From Calothrix anomala FACHB-343 (GTDB taxonomy: Bacteria; Cyanobacteriota; Cyanobacteriia; Cyanobacteriales; Nostocaceae), in NCBI RefSeq assembly GCF_014696435.1, contig NZ_JACJQG010000024.1:1-64000 (forward strand): a DNA stretch of 64,000 nt. The letters run 5' to 3'. The notes under the pieces were generated by a model. It worked only from the letters and a program-made list of their open reading frames with translations, was not told where the DNA came from and did not search any database. This document shows, one piece after another, positions 8,456 to 17,916 of this stretch. Positions within the stretch are counted from its first letter, which is position 1. Every line of letters starts with the position of its first letter. The position numbers and the translations under genes are program-made.

Positions 8456-8484
8456 AGGAGCCACATTATTTGGCTCCTTTTTTT
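8456..8484 (+). terminator. Rho-independent terminator of the rpl operon
   Basis: An eight-base stem AGGAGCCA (8456-8463) / TGGCTCCT (8471-8478) with a short loop is followed directly by a run of T. It lies about 30 bases after the rplL stop. Confidence 0.9.
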
Positions 8485-8615
8485 ATTTTTATTTCTCTTA
8501 ACCCCAGTTTTAATAATATTTCATTGTTTAATAATGATGGTTTTTCATATATAAAAATAAATGCGATCGCTATTTTATTCTGTAAAAAATAACTGTTTTT
8601 CCTCGCCTCATTAAT

Positions 8616-8631
8616 CAATACGGTTCAGTTA
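8616..8631. repeat. Solo copy of a MITE terminal repeat
   Basis: CAATACGGTTCAGTTA is identical to the left terminal inverted repeat of the small element at 37060-37184. No partner arm was found within the next few hundred bases. Confidence 0.55.
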
Positions 8632-8652
8632 GCACCAAAAACCATAAACTGA

Positions 8653-8745
8653 GTAGGTTGGGTTGAGGAACGAAACCCAACATTTCCAGGGGTTTGTTGG
8701 GTTTCACTTCGTACCCTACGGGAAGCAAGCTACAACCCAACCTAC
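8653..8745. repeat. Palindromic intergenic repeat (GTAGGTTGGGTT type)
   Basis: The segment starts with GTAGGTTGGGTTGAGGAACG and ends with CAACCCAACCTAC, and internally has AACCCAACA facing TGTTGGGTTT. It therefore folds as a long imperfect hairpin. This is a common cyanobacterial miniature repeat. A small second repeat (TACCCTACGGGAAGC) interrupts the right arm; a relative occurs at about 21585. Confidence 0.75.
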
Positions 8746-8880
8746 AATTATTCTTAATTGGTTTTTGTAATACAGGCTTAGGTGGAAATTGCCCACCATA
8801 AAGGTCTGAATATTCTTCAGCAATGAAATCGGCTTATAGCAATTCAAATAATCTTTGCAACACATTAAAATATTCTAGAG

Positions 8881-8908
8881 GGCATGGCAGTGCCAGTGCC
8901 CCTACAAT
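8881..8908. repeat. Short palindromic repeat, copy 1
   Basis: GGCATGGCAGTGCCAGTGCC followed by CCTACAAT forms a hairpin. An almost identical copy lies at 61723-61748. Apart from this and the repeats listed before it, the gap between rplL and 9132 shows no gene. Confidence 0.65.
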
Positions 8909-9131
8909 CTTCCGCATTCTTTTTTCCAGTTGGTATTACTATATTGAAATTGTTAGAAAAAATATTGAGTATCTTCACTGTAGTTTGAGCGCGAATAACA
9001 CACAGAGGACATAGGTGTTAGGAAATAATGTGGTTTGAACTACACTATTGAGTTGAATTATTAAGATAAACTGCCTGGATGTATGTCATTAAACTACTGA
9101 CTGAAATTAAGTTACAAAGTAAGGATAAACC

Positions 9132-9350
9132 ATGACTATGAGCAAAGAAGGAGCCAAAGTAATTTTATGGGAAGAGAACCAAAAAGATTTCCTCAAAAAA
9201 TTTTATGATTTACAATTTATTCCCAGACTGGGAGAGGAAGTTTATCTAAAAAAGGAGAACTGGAAAGTAACGAGAGTTGAACATGATGTAGAAGTTAATG
9301 AAATTAATGTCTACTTGCAAATAATCAAAAAAGCCAAGCAGGATAAATAA
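9132..9350 (+). CDS. Small conserved-looking protein of unknown function
   Basis: A 72-residue protein, half charged and rich in Lys and Glu, with no Cys, signal peptide or membrane segment. The pattern RLGEEVYLKKENWKVTRVEH suggests a small beta-barrel or strand-rich fold. ATG at 9132 follows AAGGATAA; a second ATG two codons later is also possible. It stands alone between repeat-rich spacers. I do not recognise the family. Its ribosome binding site and normal codon use favour a real gene. Confidence 0.6.
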   Translation: MTMSKEGAKVILWEENQKDFLKKFYDLQFIPRLGEEVYLKKENWKVTRVEHDVEVNEINVYLQIIKKAKQDK

Positions 9351-9433
9351 TTTAATTCATCGGCTTACAGGTGACTCGCGTGCAGATGGTAAATGTTTCT
9401 GTTACGTAATTAAGCTAGTACCGCAAGGCGGAA

Positions 9434-9463
9434 TTCAAAATTCAAAATTCAAAATTCAAAATT
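9434..9463. repeat. Heptanucleotide repeat (TTCAAAA type)
   Basis: Four tandem copies of ATTCAAA. The same unit recurs near 21520, 33170 (reversed), 57120 and 61795 (reversed). Confidence 0.85.
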
Positions 9464-9561
9464 AAGACAGAGTAAGCGTTTTGTTGATTTTGAATGGTCT
9501 GTTTATTTACGCCGTGCTGTACTAGTCAAAATTGAGCGAGGGAGAGAGATTAATTTCATAT

Positions 9562-9606
9562 ATCTAACAATGAGGATATATAGCCATCCTCATTGAGTCG
9601 TTAGAT
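9562..9606. other. Nested inverted repeat in a 660-base gene-free stretch
   Basis: Inner arms AATGAGGAT (9569-9577) and ATCCTCATT (9586-9594) are enclosed by outer arms ATCTAAC (9562-9568) and GTTAGAT (9600-9606). There is no T-run, so a terminator is unlikely. The rest of the gap 9351-10013 holds only heptamer repeats and a GGATTTAGGGGGATCT-type repeat at about 9700. Confidence 0.45.
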
Positions 9607-10013
9607 TAAGCCTTGAGAGAGGAACTCTTAGAGGCTGTTTGAAAAGAGATTGGCTGTAATTATAAGTATTTATTGATTCCCTCTAGTCCCTTCAAAAGGC
9701 GGATTTAGGGGGATCTAGATTTTTTACTACCAGCAAGAGAGGGAAACCTCCGTTACAAACTGCGGAGGAACAGGAATTAAGGTTTTGGGTTTGAGCTAGT
9801 GGTGGTTAAGATACCTCAAATATATTGGTAAATTTGGTCTGCGAGTGGGTTTTCAGGCTCAACAGGTAAAAGTACCCTAGCTCACAGATATTCAACTTGT
9901 TAGTATCGATTATTATAAGTGCGTTAGTCTAGGGCATAAAATACTTAGATACCTGGTTTTTTAAAAAAGTCGGGGAGCTAAATCCAGCTGATGTTTTTTA
10001 ATTACAAATTACC

Positions 10014-11582
10014 ATGAACCTGTTGAACGATCGCTATCAAGTTATCCGCACGTTGGGTGCTGGTGGTTTTGGGGAAACGTATCTTGCAGAGGATACTTAT
10101 ATGCCCTCAAAGCGCCGTTGTGTGGTAAAACAACTTAGACCGATTCAAAATAATCCCCAGATTTATCAACTGGTGCAAGAACGGTTTCAAAGAGAAGCGG
10201 CGATTTTAGAAACTCTAGGTGGTGCGACTGACCAAATCCCCACTTTATATGCCTATTTTGAAGCAAAAGAACAATTTTATCTGGTTCAAGAATGGGTGGA
10301 GGGAGATACTTTAACAGCGAGGGTACAACAGCAAGGTTTATTTAGTGAAGGCGCTGTCCAAGAATTATTGCTAAATTTGTTACCTGTATTAGAATACGTT
10401 CACGGTAAATATATTGTTCACCGAGATATTAAACCAGATAATATTATTCTCCGCCATCGTGATGGTAAACCCGTGCTAATTGATTTTGGGGCGGTGCGGG
10501 AATCGATGGGAACAGTAGTAAATTCTCAAGGTAATCCTACCAGTTCAATTGTGATTGGTACGCCGGGATTTATGCCTAGCGAACAAGCCGCAGGTAGACC
10601 GGTTTATTCTAGCGATTTATATAGTGTGGGGATGACGGTAATTTATTTGCTGACGGGTAGACAACCGCAGCAAATAGAAACAGATCCGCAAACGGCGGAT
10701 ATTGTTTGGCGACAATATGCTAGTCATATTAGCCCCATGATGGCAGAGATTATCGATCGCGCGATCGCTTATCATCCCCGCGATCGATATCCTACTGCTA
10801 GAGCGATGCTAGATGCTTTACAGAGCATATCTAACTCCATTGCACCAACGCAACCATTCTACCAGCCGCAGGTGAATTCTGTACCACTAGCGCCAACGGT
10901 TCCTGTGAGTCCTGGGGCGATAACGGAACCGCCAAGAACCGAACCACCAAAAACTGAATACCCCAGAACTGAATACCCCAGAACTGAAAGTAATAATCGC
11001 AACGCTTTTATTATCGGTGGTTTAATTGCAGGGGGATTAATTGGTGCGTCTGTAATTCTGAGTCAGGTATTAAAACCTACTCAACAAGTAGCACAAACAA
11101 CAGTCACACCGACAAACACCTCATCAAACGCGACATCTCCAATTGCACAAACTCCCACTAGTACGCCATCTCCCATCGCTCAACCCACTGTAACACCGCA
11201 AGCGACGCCTACGGCAACCCTTTCGGGGAACGCTACTCCTACTCCCACATTTTCAGCTTCTACAAATACATATACACCACCAACTAATAACGCTACAACT
11301 AACGATTATTCTTGGCTTTCCCAAAGGGCTGTGACTGATGCAGATTTAGCGGGTAAAGATGGTTTTGAATTAGATATTATGCGTAATTGGGTATTTGCAA
11401 TTCATGGTAGAAAGTTTGATACTCCCGGCATACAAGATTACTTTAATAATCAACCTTGGTATCAACCGACATATTCACCAAAACAATTTCCTAATCGATT
11501 ATTAACACCTATAGAAATTCGTAATGCGGATTATATTGCCAAATATCAAGACCGTTATAACCTGCGATATTTTAGGAAATAA
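10014..11582 (+). CDS. Membrane Ser/Thr protein kinase with YARHG domain
   Basis: A 522-residue kinase. The kinase domain (about 8-270) has the Gly-rich loop GAGGFGETYLAED, catalytic K39, HRDIKPDN (H136), DFG (157-159) and the APE-equivalent GTPGFMPSEQ. A Pro/Thr-rich linker leads to one transmembrane segment at about 331-350. A second Thr/Pro-rich linker follows, and then a C-terminal domain (about 440-520) with the YARHG pattern (DIMRNWVFAIHGRKFDTPG, then FNNQPWYQP). By topology the YARHG domain should be outside the membrane and may sense an envelope ligand. It is the first of three paralogous kinases and lies next to an FHA-domain ABC transporter. Confidence 0.92.
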   Translation: MNLLNDRYQVIRTLGAGGFGETYLAEDTYMPSKRRCVVKQLRPIQNNPQIYQLVQERFQREAAILETLGGATDQIPTLYAYFEAKEQFYLVQEWVEGDTLTARVQQQGLFSEGAVQELLLNLLPVLEYVHGKYIVHRDIKPDNIILRHRDGKPVLIDFGAVRESMGTVVNSQGNPTSSIVIGTPGFMPSEQAAGRPVYSSDLYSVGMTVIYLLTGRQPQQIETDPQTADIVWRQYASHISPMMAEIIDRAIAYHPRDRYPTARAMLDALQSISNSIAPTQPFYQPQVNSVPLAPTVPVSPGAITEPPRTEPPKTEYPRTEYPRTESNNRNAFIIGGLIAGGLIGASVILSQVLKPTQQVAQTTVTPTNTSSNATSPIAQTPTSTPSPIAQPTVTPQATPTATLSGNATPTPTFSASTNTYTPPTNNATTNDYSWLSQRAVTDADLAGKDGFELDIMRNWVFAIHGRKFDTPGIQDYFNNQPWYQPTYSPKQFPNRLLTPIEIRNADYIAKYQDRYNLRYFRK

Positions 11583-11616
11583 TTTTAATATTTCCTAATG
11601 CCCCATGCCCAATATA

Positions 11617-13995
11617 TTAAAAAATGTCCTTTCGCTTTTGTAACCAAAAAGTAATAGTTAAATAAATGGCGGCATGTAATAATAAAAATCCCCAATTTAA
11701 ATGTAAATTTCCCCATGTTGCATCGTAAACTGCTGTGGGTTCAAATGGTTGAGGGACTGTACTTCCATCAGGTAATTTGGTTGGTTCTGGGACTAAACTG
11801 TTGACATTTACTAAAGCACCATAAGCACCTACTGACCAACGACTTAACATCAACCAAGATAAAATTTTATTGACATCACCAGTGGTTTTAAATAATACTC
11901 CAGAAAAGATAATTTGCGGTAGTAAAAGTAATGGTAAAGCGCTATTAGCTTGACTACTATTTCTCACACATGCTGATATTAATAAACCTAAGCTGAAACT
12001 AGCTAATAAGGTGAGGAAAGTAGTAATTGATAATCCTATCGGCCAAGAAATTAATTCTGAATTTGGAGATTTAAAGCCGATGATAATGACTATCAGCATT
12101 AATAAAGTTTGCGCGATCGCTAAAATTGAAAGGACGGTGACTTTCGAGCTAAGATAAGCTAATAATCCTAAATTAACTAGCCTTTCCCTTAAATAAATTG
12201 CTGCTTCTTTGACAATTTCTTGCAAAGAACTAGAAAGTCCTACCCACAACGCAGCACAAGTAAAGACAAACAATACTTGCAAAGCTAAAGGTGCGAGTTT
12301 GGGATCTGGTTCTGCGCCTAAAACAAAGGGTATTTTATCTTTAATTGCTAAAGTAATTAAACCAATACCGATAGGTGCGGTTAAAAGTGAGAGGAGAAGA
12401 TTAACGCGATCGCGTAAAATTAATTGCCAATATCGTTGCGTTAATAAAAACCACTGTTGTAAAAAGGAAACTTTTTTGCGTGTTGGTGCTAAAGACTTTG
12501 ATGGCTGCGGAGTTACAGTATTGATTTGATTGCCAATATAACGTTGATAAAACGGTGATTGCTGAAATAAAGTTGCGTAGTTAACAACTGCTTGTTCTTG
12601 TTCGAGTTTAATATAAATATCGGCAAAGTCACTCACGCCAAAAAACTTCAAAGCTTCTTGGGGTGTACCAAAATAGCACAGTCTACCACCTAAACCGAGA
12701 AAGACAATGCGATCGCATTCGGTAATATTAGCTGTTGCATGGGTGACTAAAATAATCGTTCTTCCCCCTTGATGGGCTAAATCCTTTAATAGCTGCATCA
12801 TCTGCTTATCTAAGCCAGGATCTAATCCAGAGGTGGGTTCATCTAAAAAGAACAATTTGGGATCGGCTAATAATTCTACGCCAATACTCACCCGTTTGCG
12901 CTGTCCGCCACTGAGATCGCTAACTAAAGCATGACGCCGATGAGTCATTTTAATTGCTTCTAGCGCCTGTTCTACCAGTGGTTGCAACTGGATATCCGGT
13001 GGTAGGCGCAATTTTGCTGCATAGGTGAGTACCTCAGCAACAGTCAATTCTCGGTGAATAATATCATCTTGGGGAACATAACCAATTTGGGTGCGGTACA
13101 AATTAAAGTTTTTTTGCAAATCTTCACCATTAATCTGCACTTCACCTTTAGTAATTTTCTCAATTCCTAACAGCGTCCGCATTAATGTAGATTTACCCGC
13201 ACCACTTCCCCCGACTAAAGCAACAAATTGTCCTGGTTCAATTGCAAAAGATAAATTATCTAATCGTCGCTTACCGTTAGTTTCTAAAAGTATATTCTGT
13301 GCATCTAGACGAATGCGATCGCCTTGATCGAGAATTTCTAAATTATCATCGCGCACCACCAAAGTAAACGGCCCGATGCGGATTTTCGCCCCATTTGACA
13401 GTACAGCCGTTCCCATGACTTGTTTACCGTCAATAAACACCCCATTGGTGCTGTAATCTCGCAGAATATAGCGTCCTTGTCCATCAGTATCAATAGTTGC
13501 GTGACGCCGAGAAACCGTAGGCGCATCTAACTGTAAACTAGCTTGAGGATCGCGTCCGAGTAAAATTGATCGCTGTTTTAACGAAATTGCCCGAATTGCT
13601 GGTGTAGTTACTGTATGGGCGTTAGCAGGATTGCCGTATCTAATTTGAATCAGTTGATTTGGGTTTTGGGCAATTTGAATTTCTACACCATGGGTTAAAC
13701 AATAGCCTTCTTTGGGGGTAATTAGGGAATGATTGACATATAGCTTATTACTACTCGCTTTTTGCCCATCGCCGTCATAAATGCGGTAGTCTGCGCCTTC
13801 TTGACACAACACCGCTTGACAACGGGAAACTACTTCCCAATGTTGGGGTACTAGTAAATCGCTGGTACTGGGATCTCGTCCCAAAATATGCTGAGGCTTT
13901 TTGAGTTCAAAGTAGAGAATTTCACCTTGGTTGTTTAATTCTAGAAAAGGATTGGAGCTAAAAACAGTCCGACTTTGGGAAGGTGGCTGCACCAT
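11617..13995 (-). CDS. ABC exporter with two N-terminal FHA domains
   Basis: A 792-residue fusion: FHA1 (about 30-115), FHA2 (about 140-215), an ABC ATPase (about 230-450) and an ABC-2/ABCG-type membrane domain with about six spans (about 520-785). FHA2 has the full phosphothreonine-binding set (GRD, SRRH, STNG). FHA1 keeps GRD (39-41), but SRRH has become SRCQ. The ATPase has Walker A GGSGAGKST, signature LSGGQRKR and Walker B FFLDEPTSGLD. FHA domains bind phospho-Thr, so a flanking Ser/Thr kinase is a plausible regulator. Mycobacterial Rv1747 has the same architecture and is a target of the adjacent kinase PknF. The transported substrate is unknown. Confidence 0.92.
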   Translation of the reverse strand: MVQPPSQSRTVFSSNPFLELNNQGEILYFELKKPQHILGRDPSTSDLLVPQHWEVVSRCQAVLCQEGADYRIYDGDGQKASSNKLYVNHSLITPKEGYCLTHGVEIQIAQNPNQLIQIRYGNPANAHTVTTPAIRAISLKQRSILLGRDPQASLQLDAPTVSRRHATIDTDGQGRYILRDYSTNGVFIDGKQVMGTAVLSNGAKIRIGPFTLVVRDDNLEILDQGDRIRLDAQNILLETNGKRRLDNLSFAIEPGQFVALVGGSGAGKSTLMRTLLGIEKITKGEVQINGEDLQKNFNLYRTQIGYVPQDDIIHRELTVAEVLTYAAKLRLPPDIQLQPLVEQALEAIKMTHRRHALVSDLSGGQRKRVSIGVELLADPKLFFLDEPTSGLDPGLDKQMMQLLKDLAHQGGRTIILVTHATANITECDRIVFLGLGGRLCYFGTPQEALKFFGVSDFADIYIKLEQEQAVVNYATLFQQSPFYQRYIGNQINTVTPQPSKSLAPTRKKVSFLQQWFLLTQRYWQLILRDRVNLLLSLLTAPIGIGLITLAIKDKIPFVLGAEPDPKLAPLALQVLFVFTCAALWVGLSSSLQEIVKEAAIYLRERLVNLGLLAYLSSKVTVLSILAIAQTLLMLIVIIIGFKSPNSELISWPIGLSITTFLTLLASFSLGLLISACVRNSSQANSALPLLLLPQIIFSGVLFKTTGDVNKILSWLMLSRWSVGAYGALVNVNSLVPEPTKLPDGSTVPQPFEPTAVYDATWGNLHLNWGFLLLHAAIYLTITFWLQKRKDIF

Positions 13996-14481
13996 AAATT
14001 GCTTAAGGGGCTAGGGGCTAGGGGCTAGAAATTTTCATGGACAGGTTTGTGATATTTTCTCGTGAATGGCTGTTTTTCATCAATTCTGGTGTACGCAGTT
14101 CATGATGGCTACTTACTCTGAAATTTAGCTGGTTAACAGTAATAGTTGTTTACTTATCAAAAATTAATTTTTTACGCAAAAACTAAATTAATTACAGGTA
14201 CTAAAAGTTTATGATATTGAACAGCTAAATATAAATTATATGTAAAAAATAGGCAATTACAACATTAGATATTGATTAAATAATGAATATATTGAGGAAT
14301 TATTCTGAGTTTTATCCTGCGTAGTCCGGCGCATAGGTTAGACAGTCATCGCTAAATTCAGCAATGCCAAATAGCAAAGTCCAGTTTGATTTTTGAAAAA
14401 AGCCTACTCTGATACTTTTCCATTACCCGTTCTGTGTTTGCTCTGTTTACGAGTAAGTTCACAAATCAAAGAGGAGTGTTT
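13996..14481. other. Intergenic region between divergent ABC and kinase genes
   Basis: This 486-base gap separates divergent genes, so it should contain two promoters. I see three GGGGCTA heptamers at about 14008-14030 and otherwise AT-rich sequence. An in-frame upstream ATG at 14434 exists, but 14482 is the better kinase start. Confidence 0.5.
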
Positions 14482-16212
14482 ATGACCTTGACATTATTAA
14501 ATAATCGTTATCAAGTTTTGCGAGTGCTAGGGAGTGGAGGATTTGGGGAAACTTTTTTAGCCGAAGATACTCAAATGCCTTCTAATCGCCGTTGTGTAAT
14601 TAAACAACTTAAGCCTATAGCCAATAATCCCCAGGTTTACCAATTAATTCAACAACGCTTTCAGCAAGAAGCAGCCATATTAGAAGAACTAGGCGATCGC
14701 AGCAATCAAATACCCAAACTATATGCCTATTTTATCGACAATGGGCAATTTTACTTAGTCCAAGAATATATTGAAGGTCAAACCTTAACCCAAAAAATCC
14801 AACAGCAAGGGGTATTAAGTGAAATTGCTGTTAAGGGAATATTAATTGATATTTTACCAATTCTAGAATTTATTCATAGCAAGCATATAGTTCATCGAGA
14901 TATTAAACCAGATAATATAATTTTGCGTTTCGCTGATGGCAAGCCCATATTAATTGATTTTGGTGCGGTTAAAGTATCAATGGGCACAATTATGACCGCC
15001 TCTGGTAACTCCACCCCGTCAATTGTCATTGGAACACCAGGATTTATGCCGATGGAACAATCGGTAGGTAGGCCAGTATTTTCCAGCGATATCTATAGTT
15101 TAGGACTGACAGCGATTTATTTACTTACAGGCAAAATCCCCTCAGAATTTCCCACAAATCCCGCTACAGGGGATATTCTCTGGCGAAATTTTGCGTTTAA
15201 TATTAGCCCAGATTTTGCGGCTGTATTGGATAAAGCTGTACAACAATCACCGCGCGATCGCTATCTTACTGCTAGAGATATGTTAATCGCATTGCAAAAT
15301 CCCGTTGCACCTACTGTACCTGTTATACCCACCGTACCCCCTGCTAATCCCACAGTAATTGCCACACCAGTCAACGGAGGACATGTTTCAACGCCAACAG
15401 TTCCATCTCCACCCCCTGTATATCAGCCGCCAATTTCTTACTCTCCAGAACCAGTACCATCTCCTAAAAGTTTGGCTACTTGGCAACAAGGGGTAATTAT
15501 TGGTAGTGTAATTGGCTCATTAGTTGTCGGTGGTATATGGTTAGTCAGAGGGCAATTATCTAGTCCAACTCAACCATCAATAAATGTAGCCACATCTCCT
15601 ACACCAACCAGATCGCCAAGCTTAAATTCATCTAATAATTCACCTAATATCAATGAGCAACAATCAACTCCCCCAACATCCAAAGTAGTTGAGTCAAACT
15701 CTTCTAATTCTAATCGTCAAATTAATACTCCCTCAACACCTATTTACACAGAAAGACCAACCACATCTGAGAATAATTCAACCAATGTAGAAACACCTAT
15801 AACATCAACAGCAACCCTCACAGAAGCAGGAGCAAAAAATGTAATTAATAATTGGTTAAAAGCCAAGCAAGTTATGTTTGCACCACCCTACAATCCTCAA
15901 CCAGCTTCTGAGTTAACTACTGGTCAACAATACGAGCAAGTTGCTGGTTATGATGGTTCAATCAACTCCCTCAAAACTGATGGTCATTATTACCAATATG
16001 GTTTACAACAAATTGATGGAGTAGACGAGTTTTCTGTTAACGGTAACCAAGCGACTATTCAAGTCAAAGTTACGGAAGATCGCACACTTTTTGATAGAAA
16101 TGGCAATATTATACCTAAAGAAACTGATTTTAAAACGAGAACAGTCAGATATACTTTACAATTTGTAGACCAACGTTGGAAAATAGCCTCTACGCAAATA
16201 ATTAGTAACTAA
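14482..16212 (+). CDS. Membrane Ser/Thr protein kinase with ARC6-like IMS domain
   Basis: A 576-residue kinase closely related to its neighbours at 10014 and 17917. Its kinase domain has GSGGFGETFLAED, an invariant Lys in CVIKQLKPI, HRDIKPDN, DFGAV and GTPGFMPMEQ. A Pro-rich linker, one transmembrane segment (VIIGSVIGSLVVGGIWLV) and a Ser/Asn/Thr-rich stalk follow. The last 130 residues (from LTEAGAKNVINNWLKAKQ) resemble the IMS/ARC6-like domain (DUF4101), which in ARC6/CDP1-type proteins lies in the intermembrane space. I infer an extracytoplasmic sensor role. The start at 14482 was chosen because GAGGAG precedes it; the frame is open from 14434. Confidence 0.9.
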   Translation: MTLTLLNNRYQVLRVLGSGGFGETFLAEDTQMPSNRRCVIKQLKPIANNPQVYQLIQQRFQQEAAILEELGDRSNQIPKLYAYFIDNGQFYLVQEYIEGQTLTQKIQQQGVLSEIAVKGILIDILPILEFIHSKHIVHRDIKPDNIILRFADGKPILIDFGAVKVSMGTIMTASGNSTPSIVIGTPGFMPMEQSVGRPVFSSDIYSLGLTAIYLLTGKIPSEFPTNPATGDILWRNFAFNISPDFAAVLDKAVQQSPRDRYLTARDMLIALQNPVAPTVPVIPTVPPANPTVIATPVNGGHVSTPTVPSPPPVYQPPISYSPEPVPSPKSLATWQQGVIIGSVIGSLVVGGIWLVRGQLSSPTQPSINVATSPTPTRSPSLNSSNNSPNINEQQSTPPTSKVVESNSSNSNRQINTPSTPIYTERPTTSENNSTNVETPITSTATLTEAGAKNVINNWLKAKQVMFAPPYNPQPASELTTGQQYEQVAGYDGSINSLKTDGHYYQYGLQQIDGVDEFSVNGNQATIQVKVTEDRTLFDRNGNIIPKETDFKTRTVRYTLQFVDQRWKIASTQIISN

Positions 16213-16236
16213 TTAGCAAATAATTCATAAACGATC

Positions 16237-17055
16237 ATGAGATTTTTCTCAAAATTACCTTATATTGTGAGAATTTTAGCGATTGCTACAATTGTGGCAT
16301 TTGGTATTATCCTGTGCGGTACTTTAATGATGAGATTTTCTACCTCAAATGTACCCGTGCAAGCTAAAACTTCTCCAACGGTAACAACTACAGTCACAGC
16401 GCAACCCAACTCAGAACCTATAGCTTTACCAACAGCGAATATTCCTACTAATTCCACACCCTTAGAAATTAGTAGAACCTTGCAAATTGAGAAAACCAAA
16501 CATCAAAATACAACAACATCATCAAATCAAATTGCTTACGGGCATTTTCCTTACGCACAAGCCGATCGTAGCCAAATGATGCTGATTGGTAGCTATGCAA
16601 CAGGTGCAGATCAGCGCTTTGAATCTTTAAACACTGAAGCTGTACAAGCATTTATGAAAATGACTTATGCAGCCAGAGAAGTAGGTATTTGGATTATTCC
16701 TGTATCTGGATTTCGGACTATAGAACAACAAGAAAAATTATTTCAAAACCAAATTAAACGCCGGGGTTCTGAACAAGCAGCCGCAAAAATTAGCGCACCC
16801 CCTGGACATAGTGAACATCATACAGGTTTTGCGTTAGATTTAACAGATGGTAAATCTCCAAAAAAAGATATTACTTTAGCATTTGAAAATACAGATGCTT
16901 ATCGTTGGTTGACTAAACATGCTCAAGAATTTGGCTTTGAACTGTCTTTTCCTCCCAACAATAAACAAGGTGTCAGTTTTGAACCTTGGCACTGGCGATA
17001 TGTAGGTTCAGCAAATGCAGCCGCAGTATTTGCTAATGCGAGAAATCAGCAATAA
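16237..17055 (+). CDS. VanY-type D-alanyl-D-alanine carboxypeptidase, membrane-anchored
   Basis: A 272-residue protein with an N-terminal signal anchor (about 8-31, IVRILAIATIVAFGIILCG), a Thr/Pro-rich linker and a C-terminal LAS-family (VanY/DacB) peptidase domain. The zinc site is visible as the GHSEHHTGFALDL motif (first His and Asp as ligands) and the later EPWHWRYVG motif. Such enzymes trim the terminal D-Ala from peptidoglycan stems in the periplasm. It starts 24 bases after the IMS-domain kinase, so the two are probably co-transcribed, hinting at cell-wall-related signalling. Confidence 0.9.
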   Translation: MRFFSKLPYIVRILAIATIVAFGIILCGTLMMRFSTSNVPVQAKTSPTVTTTVTAQPNSEPIALPTANIPTNSTPLEISRTLQIEKTKHQNTTTSSNQIAYGHFPYAQADRSQMMLIGSYATGADQRFESLNTEAVQAFMKMTYAAREVGIWIIPVSGFRTIEQQEKLFQNQIKRRGSEQAAAKISAPPGHSEHHTGFALDLTDGKSPKKDITLAFENTDAYRWLTKHAQEFGFELSFPPNNKQGVSFEPWHWRYVGSANAAAVFANARNQQ

Positions 17056-17117
17056 ATAAGAAGTTGGAAATTTTGCCATCATGGAAATACATACACCTAA
17101 ATAAAAATAAAGATATT

Positions 17118-17732
17118 ATGACTCAAGCTGTACCAAAAATAGTTACTTTTGATGAATTTATTGCTTGGTATCCCGAAAACTCTGGGGTACGCTACGAACT
17201 GCACAATGGGGAAATTGTGGAAATGTCACAGCCTACAGGGAAACATGAGAAAGTAAAAGGGTTTTTGGTAAGAAAGCTATCTGTGGAGTTTGACAGGTTA
17301 AATCTTCCCTACTTTATCCCCAATCAAGCGATAGTAAAACCTCCAGCAAGAGAATCAGGTTATTTTCCAGATGTTTTGATCGTAAATGATGCAGCTTTAG
17401 CCTCGGAACCTCTTTGGGAAAAATCTTCCACTATTATCAATGGTGCATCAATCCCTTTAGTTATAGAGGTTGTCAGTACTAATTGGCGAGATGATTACTA
17501 TTTAAAACTTGCTGATTACGAAGAAATGGGTATTCCTGAATATTGGGTTGTTGACTATGCAGCGTTAGGTGCAAGAAAATTTATTGGCAATCCCAAACAA
17601 CCTACTTTTTCACTTTATCAATTGATTAATGGTGAATATCAAGTTACTCAATTTCGGGGTAGCGATCAAATTCAGTCTCCAACATTCCCGGAATTAAATT
17701 TAACAGTAGAGCAGATATTTATAGCAGGATAA
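17118..17732 (+). CDS. Uma2 family PD-(D/E)XK nuclease-like protein
   Basis: A 204-residue member of the Uma2 family, highly expanded in cyanobacteria. Characteristic pieces are TFDEFIAWYPE near the start, RYELHNGEIVEM, PDVLIVND with the catalytic Asp, PLVIEVVS with the Glu, and the C-terminal YEEMGIPEYWVVD. The fold is that of restriction-type endonucleases; the biological role of the family is poorly known. The frame is open from 17064, but ATG 17118 fits the family N-terminus (MTQAVPKIVTFDE). Confidence 0.85.
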   Translation: MTQAVPKIVTFDEFIAWYPENSGVRYELHNGEIVEMSQPTGKHEKVKGFLVRKLSVEFDRLNLPYFIPNQAIVKPPARESGYFPDVLIVNDAALASEPLWEKSSTIINGASIPLVIEVVSTNWRDDYYLKLADYEEMGIPEYWVVDYAALGARKFIGNPKQPTFSLYQLINGEYQVTQFRGSDQIQSPTFPELNLTVEQIFIAG

Positions 17733-17916
17733 TAAACTAATATTTTCATAGGTGTGGTGAAGCGATCGCCAATCAATACCAAACCTAGTCATTTGTTATT
17801 CTCCGCGTCGCTGCGTCCCCCTTGCCTTCAACAAAGCTATCTTCTTTAAATCCCAAAGCTAACATGCTATAAAATATACAATTGATATCCTGATTCTGAC
17901 TGGCTAACGCCAACTT

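Noticed and set aside
8823-9014. A 63-residue frame
   Set aside because: It crosses a dispersed palindromic repeat and has low-complexity composition without a ribosome binding site.
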